DNA of 64,000 nt from Elysia crispata (GCA_033675545.1 JAWDGP010003869.1:17501-81500); one strand, 5' to 3'; shown: positions 1 to 53,227, counted from the first letter of the stretch. Notes: a model not told the origin generated them from the sequence alone. Numbers and translations are program-made.

Positions 1-5086
<5,086 letters not shown>

Positions 5087-5159
5087 ATTATCTATTTATC
5101 TATCTGTGTATGTCTCTCAATCTCTCTCCTTCTCTCTCTCTCTCTCTGTATATAAAGGT

Positions 5160-8100
5160 CTAACAGTTACCATTCACGCACCACTAAAAAATGCACCAGT
5201 CAATGTAATCGCTCCATGTTATTCAGAAAGTCAAACCTTGTATAAAAATATGTAATAAGTGATTGAAAGAGCTATTGACAAGGTAATATGAGAAACGATC
5301 ATAGATATCATTCCTTTCCCAGGACTGAACCTTTTTTTTTTTCTTAAAACGCAGCCATAAATGTCGAATCTGTCATTTTGATCTGAAATTAGACACTTAT
5401 AGCTAGAGATTTTGTTTTATTTTGTTTTGTTTTTTCCCGCGCGAACAGTCTGGCAAGATCTGGTTTGTTCAAACAAATGGCCTAAACTAACAAAAATGTA
5501 AAGAAGCTGTTATTGTAAAACCTACTTGGGGCGGCTGATGCTTGCCACCAAAGGCGAATTAAATGGTCCGCATTTTCCTCGGTTAGGCAGACACAGCTTG
5601 GAATAAAAAGTTCTAAGGTCCCGTGTTCCCGAGTCGGCTCAGTGTTGGTGGCGCAATCTCAGGCCTAGATTCAAGCTTGACCTGACTATGCATTTCTTAA
5701 CATTATTGTTTCTCTTTATCAATGTTTTGAACTGTTTCTAATTTAATGTAAGCAACAGAATAAATTTCTTTGCGCAGTGATCGTAACAATTTAAATTTAA
5801 CACAAGTGAAGAAAGCAAGTTTGCACAGAATGGGACATCCCAACACGTGGAATAAAACTGCTGAGGTGCGATTAGGAAACCGTGTTTAAGAGAATCTTAT
5901 TTCGTTATCTGAAGTGATCAAGGTAGGAAGATCTCTTCAATTTCAGGACGTTTATTAATTTTTTCAAGTTTCTACCTGTTTCTCTTGGTGCATGCTGTGT
6001 GATAGAACCTCAACCACAGATCGCGTCTGACAAATTCCCTTCGACAAAAGTGTTTTTTCAATTTATCTGATGCTTAACTGGGTAATATTAAAGGGTTAGA
6101 ATTAGGTATGGGTTTAGAATTCGTGAAACTTTGGTCTGAAGCAAACATATATATATATTATTAACTGAGGCAAAAGGGAGGGAAATGTTTGAGTCGATTT
6201 TTTAGGGTAAAACCCTATCTTGCTCTGAGATAGAGGATAATTCCTGTAACAAACTAATACTGGAAATCTGAAATCTACTCGACATTATTGCTTCTTTCCC
6301 AGAGTCATAGAGTGCGAAATTGCAACAAGAACAAAGAGATTTCAGGAGAATTTGCCCCGAGTTGTGATCTATGTTACGGGTTGCTGAATGAAAACTTAGA
6401 TCTACATCTAAATCTAGATTTGAGGTAGCGATAGGCATAGACTCATAGATAAAGACTTAAATCCATTTACATATGTCAGATCTTTTTAAGTTTAGCTTAC
6501 ACTGAGCTTCTTGAAGAATCTTCTGTAGTCACATAGTTTTAAATCCGTATGTAAAAATTAATACCGAGATTTTTCCGCTCCAAAGATTATCATTTTTTAG
6601 AGCGAAGTTGAAATGTTCAGGTTGCTCTTTGTAATTGTTGCATGTGCTCGAAAAATCTTACAGCAGAGCTTAGAATAACTTTGTGAAAATAACCTTTGGG
6701 TATGAGTCTAAAGGTGATACATATTAGATTCAAATTTGATTTTGTAATACCTTTACTTTCTTAACAAAACTCGAGTGTCTTTATGACCGATAAAACCCCA
6801 ATTTACACTTTTTAGGGATAAATCGAACACGGTTTCTAGGAATTTATGTTATTTGAACAAGATGGGCGGAACAGTGAAAACTTTGAAATATAAGTTAAAT
6901 CATGATTATTGAAAAGTATAAGTTAAATCATGATTATTGAAAAGTATAAGTTAAATCATGATTATTGAAAAGTATAAGTTAAATCATGATTATTGAAAAG
7001 TATAAGTTAAATCATGATTATTGAAAAGTATAAGTTAAATCATGATTATTGAAAAGTATAAGTTAAATCATGATTATTGAAAAGTATAAGTTAAATCATG
7101 ATTATTGAAAAGTATAAGTTAAATCATGATTATTGAAAAGTATAAGTTAAATCATGATTATTGAAAAGTATAAGTTAAATCATGATTATTGAAAAGTATA
7201 AGTTAAATCATGATTATTGAAAAGTATAAGTTAAATCATGATTATTGAAAAGTATAAGTTAAATCATGATTATTGAAAAGTATAAGTTAAATCATGATTA
7301 TTGAAAAGTATAAGTTAAATCATGATTATTGAAAAGTATAAGTTAAATCATGATTATTGAAAAGTATAAGTTAAATCATGATTATTGAAAAGTATAAGTT
7401 AAATCATGATTATTGAAAAGTAGGATATATCCTTAAAGCTTTAGACAAATGGTGTAGTTAAAAGAATATTGCTGCCAAAATTTAGAATTAATAAATTGTA
7501 TGCCTAAACTAACAACAAATTGTAACCAATTGGTTTATCTTTTAAATGCCACTTGGATGCTGTAGTTGTGCCACCGCCCCCTGATGATAAGTCTTATTTT
7601 GATTCTGTAAATTATACGATGTAATACAACTAGTTCTCTAGATATACTGCACAAATTAGCTCTCATTTGTTCGCAATTATGAGTGTCAAAGTAAGAGACA
7701 TGAGTGATATTCGCGAAGATTTGTGAGCAGTTTGAGAAAATTATAGCTGCACATTTAGCCTTTAGCGCATTATAAATTTGGTTTCAGTTCATAAAACCAC
7801 GCAATAGGATGATCAGTTCTGACGCCGTCTTGTCTCTTCTCTACTTGTGAACATTAATTGCAATACCATTTTATATACATTAAAAACATAGGAACTGCTC
7901 AGAGAGGAGAGGTTATCTTTTACAAAACCGACAACGGTGGTACCATACAGTTTTATTCTTCATTTCCCACACAATACTTCCGGATTATGTAAAATGGGAT
8001 TTATGACCAAGTTAAAGTTCACAAGTACTTAACCTGACCTATTGTCCTAGCAACTTTGGGTTATCGCTAACACCCCATTACTAACTCAGGTGACCTTTCA

Positions 8101-11100
8101 AAGGAGGTTATTAGCCGCAATTTTCTCCTCTTTTGAGCTTTGTTACAATCCTCATAATGTATTACTACGTCTTTAAAAGCAGCGAGGGGATACAAACCTA
8201 TTTTGAGGGAAGGAAGGAATGAGGCAGTAAAGAAAAACAGACAGAGAAGATAAAATGGTGGCATTTTCAAAATACTGAGACATGTATTTTAACTGTAGTA
8301 CAACCTATCTGAGGAAAAAACGTTGAAAAGACTAATGTTGCTCAATTGACGGTTTGAACAATTTCAAATACTTTGTGGTCACATAAATGAAAAAAGTAAA
8401 GCCATTCCTATCAATTTTTATTTTTAAGCTTTATGAAGATGAGCCAGAGAGATGGAATGAGACAATAAACAATCAGTGAGGAGACATCAAAGAATACATA
8501 TCAAGAGTTTTTGAATAAATAAATGTTACACATTCTGTGTGCGGAGATAATCCCCACGCAATAGAGTTGTTGACCCCTATGTAACTACGTGGGATCGCCA
8601 AAAAGTACCCACACAATACCATCCCACACCAAAAATAAAAAAGATATTGAAAGTAGATTAGCAGATATACTATGAATAATATTATCTGTTTCTGGATAGA
8701 TTTATTAAAAGAAAAGTTTTAATTATAATTTTGCTTGCAAAACATTTTTTTACAAGTTTTGAGGAAATTCAAATTGAAGATGCATAAAAAAAAAAAGCAT
8801 CATATGCAATTATCATACGATGGAAATAGGATCAGTGAATATATAGGCCTACGTAGAGACCCGTGAAGAAACACCGCATCCACTTCACGGCTGATAGTCA
8901 CTGTGTTCCCCCTACTTATTAGATGCAGGGGAAAAAAGATGAACGGTCCTTTTCACGTTTCCTTTATCGCATTAATTTCACCGCAACTAGAGGATGGGAT
9001 GGGTCCACGTTTAGAGAAAATGTTCATGGTTGATCAAAGGAAGTTAAGTAAACTAATTATTGTTTCAGCAGTAGAAGAATTCCCGCAAAATTATGACGGC
9101 GCATGGGCAGATTGCTCGGTAGGGGCTCACTGACAGAAAGATCAAAGAGCTTTACAGTTGTTTTTGTTGAACAATTTCTCGTCTTCTTCTGTTTCGTTAT
9201 AGACATAAGCAATTTTTATGGAAAGAAAACATGGCCTCAACGAAATGGCTCCCTGGCATTCCTGTTGAATGTTTAGTTTGTTCAAAGTTATTCAACGCAC
9301 TACGTGATCTATGCCGATCGTCCTTGGAATTGCGCTAAGTCGAAGTTTTTAGAGCGATCTTTAGATCTTTAAGATCAAGAAAGGGGCATATGGACATTCT
9401 GCTTTAAATATTAACAATCTTTAGCTTTGAAAATATGTTTAAACTGGTCTGAACTTGAACACACTTAACAATAAAATAATTAGGCGTGAACTTTACGCCA
9501 AATCCAAGAACAGTCAGGTGTGCGGTGGAGAGAGGAAAGTTGTAACTTGTAACTTTCTTAAAATTGCTGAGCGTGAATCTGCATTGATTTGAGCGAAGCG
9601 TGAAAGTTTGGTAAAAGGGAACGAATGCTTAAATAGTGTGGCGACTTTGAAGAAGAGAAAGATTCAAAATAGTTAAATTAGGAAATCATTCAAATGATTT
9701 AAATGGGTAAAATTTATTCGCAAAAGAAAGAATCTACTGCGTTGAGTTAAGGCGAGATTTTTTTTCCTTTTTTAAGGTACTCTTCTATATAAGTGTTTTA
9801 ACTTTATTTCTTAAGCGCAAAAGATCATAAATCATGGCGCCGTTAAGGTTTTCAAGTTGCAGAGCCATGTAAGTTTTTCGTGACGAATACAAGAGTATTG
9901 CTTCATATATCGATGAAAAACATCAAGAATATGTTTGCCGATATTGTTGCAAAGAACACATAAACATGCCTAGGTTAGAAGCGCGAAAGTTTTGTTATTT
10001 ATGTGCGATATATTACATCATTAAATAATCCATTTTATTTCATCTCTTTTGTTCTATTTTTCATTTATCCATCCATATTGTGGATGAAAAAGGCCGTTTG
10101 ATGTCACATTGATGTAAAATAGATCGTGACTAGGTGTATTCTTTTATTTTTGAGACTCTTGGTCATCTTCCTAATCTGTATATGTGGGTGTTTTGATGTG
10201 TACAGTTGGGACGGAATATGTATAAATACATATAGTTGTAAAATTGTGTGTGTATGTATGCATACATGAAGATACATATTGATAGACAGCTTCATGTCCT
10301 CTCTGATTCGGCACTGATATCATAGGAAAATGAGTTATCTTAAGAAACTCACATTTTTGTGTATCAGATTTGCGAGGTTTAATGTTTCCGATAAAATTAT
10401 AAGTTGTCGCAATATCGACATCGTCTTCACATTTTATGGCAGATTTGCTGAGCAGCACTTCAGTGGCAGTAGCCCTGGAATCACACTCTTAAAAATGATT
10501 TACACCTAGATCTTTTTGGACCTACAATGCTATTGTACGAAGAGGAGGCTAACTGCTTAATTACACGTCGTGATGTTTGTACAGCAGTACCGTCAGAAGC
10601 GTTTAGAAGAGGTCCTTTGAGATTTTTGGTTCCTCAACATATTTTTGCCCGTTTGGACATTTATGAACTAAAAAGAACAATTTTTATTTTATTGATCTGA
10701 ATTTCCACACCTCTGAGCATTGGTAACTCCCTCATTATTGTACAGACGCACAGGTGTGCTTGCAATAACTTGAGGCACATCTCAGAAAACCCTGAGCAGT
10801 CCCATTCCTTTGTGACATGTTGTTTTTTTTTTAAATTTATTTAAACTTGTTTAAGATCCGTTCATTTCTTACACAAACCCAAAGTTGTCTTTTACCAGAA
10901 TTATTACTCATACATAATGATACATATATATACGTAATGTGTATGTGCGTTAAATATACATGTGTTTCAGCAATTCAAATATACAGTAACTTCTCAACAA
11001 TTGTGTATTACAGTATACTTATTCCATATCCGCTTAGAATATGTTATATTTTGCTCTTTTCAGATTCTTTGTTTGCTTGTTGTTGTTTCTATTATTTTTT

Positions 11101-12220
11101 GTTTGTTTGTTTGTTGTTGTTTTTAGGATGGGGGAGTTCTGTTGGGTTTTTTTTAAATTTTGTTTGTTTGTCTGTTTTGGTTTGGTTTGTTTTATTCTGT
11201 TTTGGTGGTTTCTCACGTTGTTTCGATTTCCATTTAAATGTTATAATCTGTGTGGTTATTGGTTGTTGTTGTTTGTTTGTTTTTTTGCTGTTGTTTGTTT
11301 GTTTGTTTTGTTTTGTTTTTTGTGTGTATGTCTGCTTCAAACACTCATATACACTCCACGCCTCTTCAAATGACGTTCAATCTGATTCTTTGCTTGATAA
11401 AATTCCTTTGTGGAAAATGGTATCAGCTTGGCTTTTAACTAATGTGAAACAATATTCTTTCCGGCATGACGACGCTGAAAGCTAAAATCCTGAACTCAAC
11501 CCTCGATAGCTCAGGTTTCAGACCTGCAACAAGGATTTCCTTCAGATCTTATCCTGCGACTCGTACTAATAATAGCTGTAGTACATGAAATTAATTCTCT
11601 GTACTGCTCTGCTCAAACCAAAAAAAAAGAAACAACCTAGATCTCTTTCTGCCTACAAATAGACTTGTATTTCGCTTGTATGAGTTTACATTATGTCTAG
11701 TTAACATTTTAAAAATACACAGTAATACTAATACTACATGGAGTTAATTTGTTAACGATACATTTTCTGTCTTTTTTACTTTGTTTACCTGATTTTGAGC
11801 TGGAAAAGAAGATGACGAAACTTGGCTAATACATCCAGGATCAGTTTAGGACAAATTACCCTGTGCTAGCTGCCCTCCCAAAATGTTATATAAAAAAGAA
11901 TCTGCTTTTCTCCTGATTTCTTTATCATTTTTATTATAAGACTAAGAGTGGGTGCAAATACAGGTTTCAATTGTTCATAATGTACCCGTGTCGAAACAAA
12001 AAGCCATCGAGATTTAAGGCACAAAAGCATGGGGTCAACAAAACATAAAAGATAAACATTGCACTTGAAAAATGCTATCTTGTGATAGAGTGAAATGTAT
12101 GAAACATGCGGTTATCGCTAGCTCTCCCTTTGTCTCAAGAGTTCCGGGTATGTGTCAAACAAAGATAGCGTTTTCTTCATGATGGTATTTAGATTGGCCC
12201 AAATAGTCGTCATGAAACTA
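5160..12220. other. Intergenic sequence upstream of the SLC28-like gene
   Basis: Apart from the 28-bp satellite and T/G-rich runs at 11,050-11,330, I see no exon, RNA gene or mobile element I can name. Distal promoter elements could lie here but no motif stands out. Confidence 0.55.
6889..7420. repeat. 28-bp satellite, 19 near-identical tandem units
   Basis: The unit TATAAGTTAAATCATGATTA plus TTGAAAAG repeats exactly 19 times (532 bp) with no difference that I can see. It contains the palindrome ATCATGAT and has no CRISPR-like spacers. Confidence 0.97.
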
Positions 12221-12225
12221 CGCAT

Positions 12226-12476
<251 letters not shown>

Positions 12477-12575
12477 AAAGTAGTAGTAAATAATAATTGG
12501 TAGAAAATGTAATGTTCATCAAATGAATCACTTAGATGGCTCTTAATTTAAAATACCGATTTTGAAACTTTTCAG

Positions 12576-12667
12576 ATTTATTGTTGTAGATGTGAGCAGT
12601 TCTCTAAAGGTGTTACCATCTTCAAATTATCAATCCACGCGAAATCTTCATTTACAAAGAATCCAAG
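12576..12667 (+). other. Possible 5' non-coding exon of the SLC28-like gene
   Basis: A stretch bounded by an acceptor-like TTTTCAG ending at 12575 and a strong donor-like AAG/GTAAGC at 12668. It would join the acceptor ending at 13570 (pyrimidine-rich tract, then ACAG), which opens the first coding exon 68 bases before the ATG. The only ATG inside is followed at once by TGA, so it would be untranslated. No transcript evidence is available, and a donor and acceptor of this quality occur by chance. Confidence 0.25.
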
Positions 12668-12782
12668 GTAAGCTCACTGATGAACAATAAATTTGCCGGC
12701 ATAAAGTTAGTCATAACTATATGAAACTGATGGGCTTAATATAAGAATATGTGTCGAATAGATAATTTCGTAATGAAATGGA

Positions 12783-12845
<63 letters not shown>

Positions 12846-12873
12846 TAAATGATAATAATAATGATAATAATAA
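12783..12873. repeat. (TAA)n trinucleotide tract
   Basis: About 20 TAA units followed by a degenerate end with GATAATAAT. Confidence 0.97.
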
Positions 12874-13080
12874 TCAAACAGCATGCTTATGAATAGGCAA
12901 CAGAAAGCTTCATCAATGACGAAATTCCGGTTATTTTTCTTCTAATCAATTGTGAATCCTTTACAGCTGATCATTAGCTGCTGCTGGGAGTCTATAAGAA
13001 TGTAAAAAAAAAGACAGAAACAAGACGATTATAACATCTATCATATAATGTGTTGAGTGTAACACAGAGCAAAACAGAAA

Positions 13081-13147
<67 letters not shown>
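13081..13147. repeat. (GA)n microsatellite
   Basis: GA dinucleotides for about 65 bases, directly before the SINE candidate. Confidence 0.97.
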
Positions 13148-13152
<5 letters not shown>

Positions 13153-13189
13153 TTGGGGGACATTACTCATCTAGTCATAAGAGAAACAA

Positions 13190-13335
13190 AGTCGTCTGGC
13201 CATGCAGAGATCAAAGAACTCAGTTAGTAGAGCTCTCGGTTAACAGTAAGAAGGTCAAGGATTCGATCTTTCATTGCACGATCTAATCATCAACCCGGTC
13301 TTTGGCCTGATTGAAAGCCGTTGTCTCTGTGCAGT
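13190..13335 (+). mobile_element. tRNA-derived SINE (candidate)
   Basis: Contains an A-box-like TCAGTTAGTAGAGC at 13220-13233 and a B-box-like GGATTCGATCT at 13259-13269, about the spacing found in tRNA genes, without a tRNA cloverleaf. It is followed by an unrelated tail ending in an A-rich stretch. A GA microsatellite lies directly upstream. The element is 300 bases upstream of the first SLC28-like coding exon. Confidence 0.55.
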
Positions 13336-13638
13336 CTATATTTAAAAACTTAGGTAAAACAGTATTTTAAAAAGCCTGTGTAAAAAATTTAGAGCCTGCA
13401 AAAGTTACAGTATTTGTCATTGCCGATCTTGATAAGCAAGCTTGAGAATCGGCTATCCCCAATCCTCACGAAGCTAAAGTCAGAGCACCCAAATCATTCC
13501 TGTTAGTTATTCTAAATGTTTTATTTTCAATGTTGCTGATTTTTTTACTCCGTCTAATTCTCTAAAACAGAGAAAAGATGATCTGGTCTTGAGAAGCAGA
13601 CTTGCAGACTTCGTAATTTTTTGCACACCTTAAGTAAC

Positions 13639-26152
<12,514 letters not shown>

Positions 26153-29100
26153 ACCTCATGTGAGAGCAGCTGTCACAGCTATCTGGGGTGATCTACAGGC
26201 AACGATTGTCAAGAGAGATCTACTGAATATAGATAAATTATAATTATGTTCTCACTGTATACATATTATCATAAACATGAAAATATAATGATAACAAGTT
26301 AACAAGTGTTCCCTAATGTGTTTCTGTGGGGGAGACAGACAGTACTAGTATAAGGCTTTTTGAGAGGTACATGTACTTAAGATGATGATACAAATCAAAG
26401 CACAGTAATATTCATAGTAATTCAGTGTCCACAATCTCAACTCAGGTAACATATTTCCAAACAACCTCAAGATCAGTGTATTCTGAACACAATGCCTCTG
26501 GTAAAACCAATTAATGGCCTGGGCTGCAGACTGGGACAGTGCTATATATTACCATACACAACAGAATCTGTCTTATGGTAAAGCCAACCATAATAATTAC
26601 CAGATCTATAGTTTATTCAAAATTCATCTGAATCATTTTTTTTCCTTATCATAAGAAGCCCCAATTTACTGATAGATTCTCTGTCTGGGTTATAATCAGT
26701 TGAAAATCATCAAGGTGATATTTGGTTGAAATTCATAAGGAGTGAGATTTCAAGAGTTATACTTCATAGTCATGAGCCCTCTCCAACAATAAGAATCATT
26801 GAGAAGTTATTTTCTCAAAATAATTTTTTTTCTTCTTCTGTTTGCAGCATGTTTACTTTCATATTATCTTTTTTTTTCCTGAGAATTAGAATGGGCTTCC
26901 TGCTTTGGAATGACTGTGGTTCTTCAGTGCTAGTACTATTGCTTGATGTATTGGAGAGCTAAAATATTGGTTCGAGCTCTAACCCATAATTTGATCAGAT
27001 TTAGAACAATTCTATTAAAAAAAAAAAAAAAAGTGCTCCTGTTCCTTAAATTTATCAAACTAGCTAAATGATCATTAATATTTTTCTACACAGATTTACC
27101 TTATTTTAGAACCATTGGACTTTGCTCTACCAGGAAAGGGATCTGAAATAGTAAAATCTGGAAAAGAATCAAAACTTAAGGCTAAATCTGAGGGCAGCTT
27201 CAACGTTTCTAGGTTGTGATTGTGCAGTTCATTGGCACCCAGTTCAAATGAGTCATTTGTCACATATACCACACTTAAAGGTGTTGATATAGAGAATAAT
27301 GCTTTTATCTTGACTTCTGAGTGGTGAAATTATAAGTATTTGCTGTGGAGATCATGAATTTTTTGCTCCTTTGAAATAGTAGAGGATTTTATGTACTTTC
27401 AAATGATTTGTTTACAAATGTAAGTTTGAGACATCTGGCTCATTAGGATTGGTTTAAAGACAAGTTTGTTGTCATTTATAGACATGTAATACTTAAATGG
27501 TATGGTTGGTATAAAAATCAATTTTACTTCATGGCAGTTTTGCTTTTAACATACAATTCACAATGTTGAAGAGGCAGATAGGAAAGTATATTTCTAGATA
27601 GTCTTACTCTCTTAGCCCATGCTGCCATCTGTCCTCAGGAATATCTGCATCTACTTGTTGAAATGTATTATGAAATTATTCTAGCCTCCATACTTTTGAA
27701 TTCCATTTTTTTATTTGTCCTGGATTTTGTTTAACCATTGTTTCATATTATACTAAGGTCTTTACCTTGGTGAATTAAAAACTTATATATTGTATACATT
27801 GATTTTAGCCTTATTGAAAAAATCAAAGAAGATAAGATGGGCTGTAGTGGTTAATTCTTGTGCATGCATTTGAGTTATTTCAAATTGGGGCGATTTAATT
27901 TCTGTTTGAGAAATTAGAAAGAGTGTGCTGTAAAGAGGTGTAAAATCTTTAAATGTGGCAATAACATTCTAACCATGGCTTTTTTTTCATCTTCCAGTAC
28001 AGCTAATTTTCGAAATTATTGCCATCTAAATTTCAGACTCCACTTGAATGTATCATTATACATGTAGATATTTCAATCATAGATACATGTATATGATAAA
28101 ATGCAGATCTTTACAAAGAATTGTTGCTGTTGTTGTTGTGTATGCTGGGGGGCGTCAAGGCCGATGTAATGTAAGTTTTCACAAGTTCTCTTATATGCTT
28201 GTATTATGTCTTCAAAATACTCTTTTGAGAGAAATGTCCGAGACACAATGCACTTATGCAATATGCATGATTTTCCTCGAGGATGTGGGCAGGGATTTTT
28301 AGAAAAAAATCTGGCTATAATTAAAAGATATAAAAATTGAATGACCGAGAAAAGAAGCAATTCTCAATTAAAAAAAAAAAAATATTAGTTTCCTTCAGAC
28401 CCATTTATTATTTTTTTCTGTCTTATTTGCAAAGGAAAGAAGCTAAGTTTCACCAAACTATCTTTAAAGATATCCATCTTACAAAAATATTAGTTCAAAA
28501 GAAAAAATAGAATCTTCTAAGTTGAATATTAATTTTTTTTTTCCATAAAAAGTTTATACTGTTGTCTAAAACGCATTAGAGGAGTGTGGAAATTTAGGAT
28601 CACATTCGACACCCACACAAACTAACTTGATGTAACTAGCAGCAAAAGTCAGACATTAGAAGTCATTTGGGGGTAAATTATGAACTCCTCATAATCTCTC
28701 CTGTCTCTGCACCCCATTAACTGTTGAATGGTTGTGTAGATATACTGGTTTTCTTTACAAAATGTCTTCATGTTTTTTAAAATTACAAATATAGCATATA
28801 AAGTTCAAACAAATAATAAATATATATAACATGTTTACCTGAAAAAGCTATAACTTATTACCATTAGACAACGCATGTGATGATGGCTGGATATAAGAAG
28901 TATGATTCTGAGTGAGTGAATCTGTGTTTGACTGAACAAAGAAAGACAAAAATCTAAAAAGTTATGCATGTACTGAGAGGATTAGGAGAAAACAAACAAA
29001 TTGAACTTTAGACTATGATCAGTGAATTATTTCAATTCATTTCTCTAAGGATGTTGGATTATGAAGGATTACAGTAATGCTCTTTCAAGATGAAAAGGAA

Positions 29101-29300
29101 TGAAATCTACAAAAATGATCATCTAAAACTGTCTGTAGACGTTGTACAAAACATGGAATACATGCCTCAGAATAAAACTTTGATCAATCTGATCCCACAG
29201 TTCATATTTGACATTAGTCACTCATGCACACCCTCTTACTCTTGATACTCATTTGTCAAGTCAATTTTTCTTGCTTATTGCAATAAACTGTTCACAAATA
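26153..29300 (+). other. 3' flank / probable 3' UTR of the SLC28-like gene
   Basis: About 3.1 kb of AT-rich sequence without recognisable exons on either strand. Several AATAAA hexamers occur; the one at 29282-29287, near a G/T-rich stretch, is a candidate poly(A) signal. The short open frames here have no coding character. Where the transcript ends cannot be decided from sequence alone. Confidence 0.35.
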
Positions 29301-30173
29301 AAAAGGTGTTAAGACGAGACTATTTTATTTAGGAAGATAGTGCTCAACTCCATTGAATGCAAAAAAAAAAAAAGTAGCCCATTAAATTCTAGATTAGTCA
29401 AATTTATGATAAATTGAAACTTAAGTCAATCCCTTTTTTGCCTTTCTCCTTAACAGACTGTATGTGCTAATTAATGAAATTTTTTTTATAATTTTGACTA
29501 AAAGCACTCTCTCATGTCTGCTTGATTGGGTTAAGGCACCATATTGTCTTTAGATAATTGACAGAAGAAAAAACAAAATCAAATCCAAAGAACAATTATG
29601 TCATATAATTTTTTATTCAGATACAATATTTACATGTATCATTATTTTCATTCCAAACTAGAGAAAATTGGGCATGTTCACTAATCCAAGCTTCAGCTAT
29701 TCAATGAAAAAGCAAATCTGCATATCTCTACAAAATTTTATCATAAACAAATAATTTATAATTATGGCCTTGGCTAAGAAGACGATGAGTACATGTATAC
29801 ATATATCCATATAAAGTTACTATTACTAGTATTAGTAAGCAATCCTTGAATTGCCATTTCTTGGGTGGTTTAGTGATTAAGTTATTTCAAATTCTTATTA
29901 TTACTTGTTAAGACCTATTATTTTTAGTATATTTGGCATACCAGTCTTAGATGCTTTATAATACCAAGGTGTGCACGCTCCCAAGGAAATAACACTAGAA
30001 AACTGCCTAGCCTATTTTTTCCTACTTAGCCTCATCACGCACGGGTGTGTTGAAACACAACCTTACAAGTTAAAATAACTTTAAGTTGCGCTTAAACTTC
30101 AAAACAATTTTCCTTGACTTGAAAACAAGGGGTGACTTAACTTACAGAAATCATTTATCTCACAAAACAGTTT

Positions 30174-30179
30174 TTTATT
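30174..30179 (-). terminator. Candidate NDUFS1 polyadenylation signal
   Basis: AATAAA on the minus strand (TTTATT on +), about 120 bases after the NDUFS1 stop codon, which fits a short 3' UTR. Other hexamers lie further on, so the exact cleavage site is uncertain. Confidence 0.4.
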
Positions 30180-30300
30180 CATATCAATATATAAAAGACA
30201 TCCATTTTCTCACACACAATTGAATGCAATAAACATAATTTTCCTCATATCACCTAATATATCTTAATAAAAAAAAAAAAGAACATAAAGAGTACATGTT

Positions 30301-51620
<21,320 letters not shown>

Positions 51621-52644
51621 GGCTTCTGATCAAACTGTAACCTGTTTATAAATATATATATATATAATTATATGATTGAAACATAATCAAGATCAACATG
51701 TGAGAGAGAAAAACTATTTATGGTAGCTTGAATGAGGTTTAAAAGATTTCAATGCAGCTCAGGAGAGAAGAGGAATTTTACATTCATTCATTAACTTCTA
51801 GACAGAAGTGACCTTGAGCACTAAGAATCAGATAGGTTTATCACATATACCAAGACAAAGACCCAAGAAGCATGCAATCTTTGACATTGATTGTCAAGCT
51901 TTCTTGATTATTGATATGGGTACCTTAAAACATTGTTTTTTCAAAGGATTCTTTCGCTTTAATCTTTATGGTGAAAGTTTGCTTCTTTTCCCTTCATCGA
52001 CTCATTAACCTATTAATGATCATATTAATCATAGTATACATGGATAGCCATGCATTTTCCATTATCTAAGTAAAGTTGTCTACAATGATGGATAATTGGC
52101 CAATACTCAATTAGCCCTAACATTGGTAATGATGCATTCATTTCAGTATTTTGCTGGGGAGTGGGGAGAATTCTGCTTGCAGACAAAAAAAATACTGACC
52201 AATACATAACCAGAAAAATAACATAGTTAAAACCTCATTGAGCATAGATCTTGATATAGATAAGATCAATATCAAGATTTAACTCTCTCTCTCTCTCTCT
52301 CTCAGAAGTTAGATCTAGTTCCAAACATATATTGCATTGGGAAATAACTTCTATACAAAGCAAAGTACAAATTCAATCGCATAATATCATAACAAACTGT
52401 AGATCTAGATCTAGATCTAGGTAGATCTAGACCAGATAACATTCTAGAATCTAGATCCAGATCTAGATCTAGCCTATCAAGGTTTACAATTTGACACCGA
52501 TTATTAAAACGCTCTGATAGACTATAGAACGAAATGAAATGCAGTTTGGCTCAGTGTGTTTAGGCTTTGCGAGGATATCTTTCTAAAAACAAGCTTAACT
52601 TTTAAATTAACACAGAGTAAATTATTAGGGATTCAATAATGTAC

Positions 52645-52760
52645 CTTTTCAACGCTACGACTTCGTCCTTTCGGTTTTTGTTGTCACCGACAGAAGGACT
52701 CAGAAGAAAAGTTGGAAGAGTGACTTCGGCGTAGCTTCCGGTGACCTTAGCAAAAGATGT
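52645..52760 (-). promoter_or_regulatory. Probable NDUFS1 promoter and 5' non-coding exon with ETS/GABP-type site
   Basis: On the minus strand ACCGGAAG (52742-52735) matches the ETS/GABP (NRF-2) core common in promoters of nuclear genes for respiratory-chain subunits. It is followed by a pyrimidine-rich stretch and then GAAAAG/GTACAT, a possible donor at 52645/52644. An acceptor-like TTTATAAACAG lies just upstream of the NDUFS1 ATG (exon start near 51640), so a first non-coding exon spliced to the ATG exon is plausible. The short transcribed part is less AT-rich than its surroundings. Inference from motifs and position only. Confidence 0.5.
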
Positions 52761-53227
52761 GTCCAAGTTGCAAAATAAGCACACAAATAAAAAAAAATTC
52801 TTAATGATCCAGTAACGCTTAGGTTTCAACCAAAACCAGAAATAATGTTTTGTAGGAATAGAATTACAACCAGATCCACCACAATATCATTCAAGAATAT
52901 CTGAATATATATTATTCAATTCATTGCCATTGAAATATGCGAAATGCGTTAGATAATAGTTTATATAATGTTCAAGACGGCCTACATAAATAATATACTC
53001 TATGAGATTTTTTTTTAAATCACCATGAAACAAGCGTTCAAGATAAACAAAAATTCAAATCCTTAGCGTGGGTGGCTAACAGAGATAAGTCTTGATGTGA
53101 AGTTGTAGAAAAGTCTTAGATAGCTAATTAGGTATTAAAGTTTTAATTGGTCGTTTCTTGAAGAGGCAGGCAAAAAGTAATGGGGGAAAATACCTTTTAG
53201 GTTGTTGTAAACTTCAAAATAAACTCT

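Noticed and set aside
6889..7420. Regular repeat as a CRISPR array
   Set aside because: There are no spacers; units are directly abutting and the window is animal DNA.
8861..8890. 8-bp stem hairpin CCGTGAAG/CTTCACGG as a Helitron 3' end
   Set aside because: No CTAG-type terminus follows at the right distance and no Helitron coding sequence lies upstream.
10847..11485. 212-codon open frame, hydrophobic and Cys/Phe-rich
   Set aside because: The middle is a GTTT-type low-complexity run, which gives Phe/Cys/Val codons; no family resemblance and no supported splice sites.
28048..28302. 84-codon open frame downstream of the transporter
   Set aside because: No recognisable domain, AT-rich, no splice support; likely chance frame in the 3' flank.
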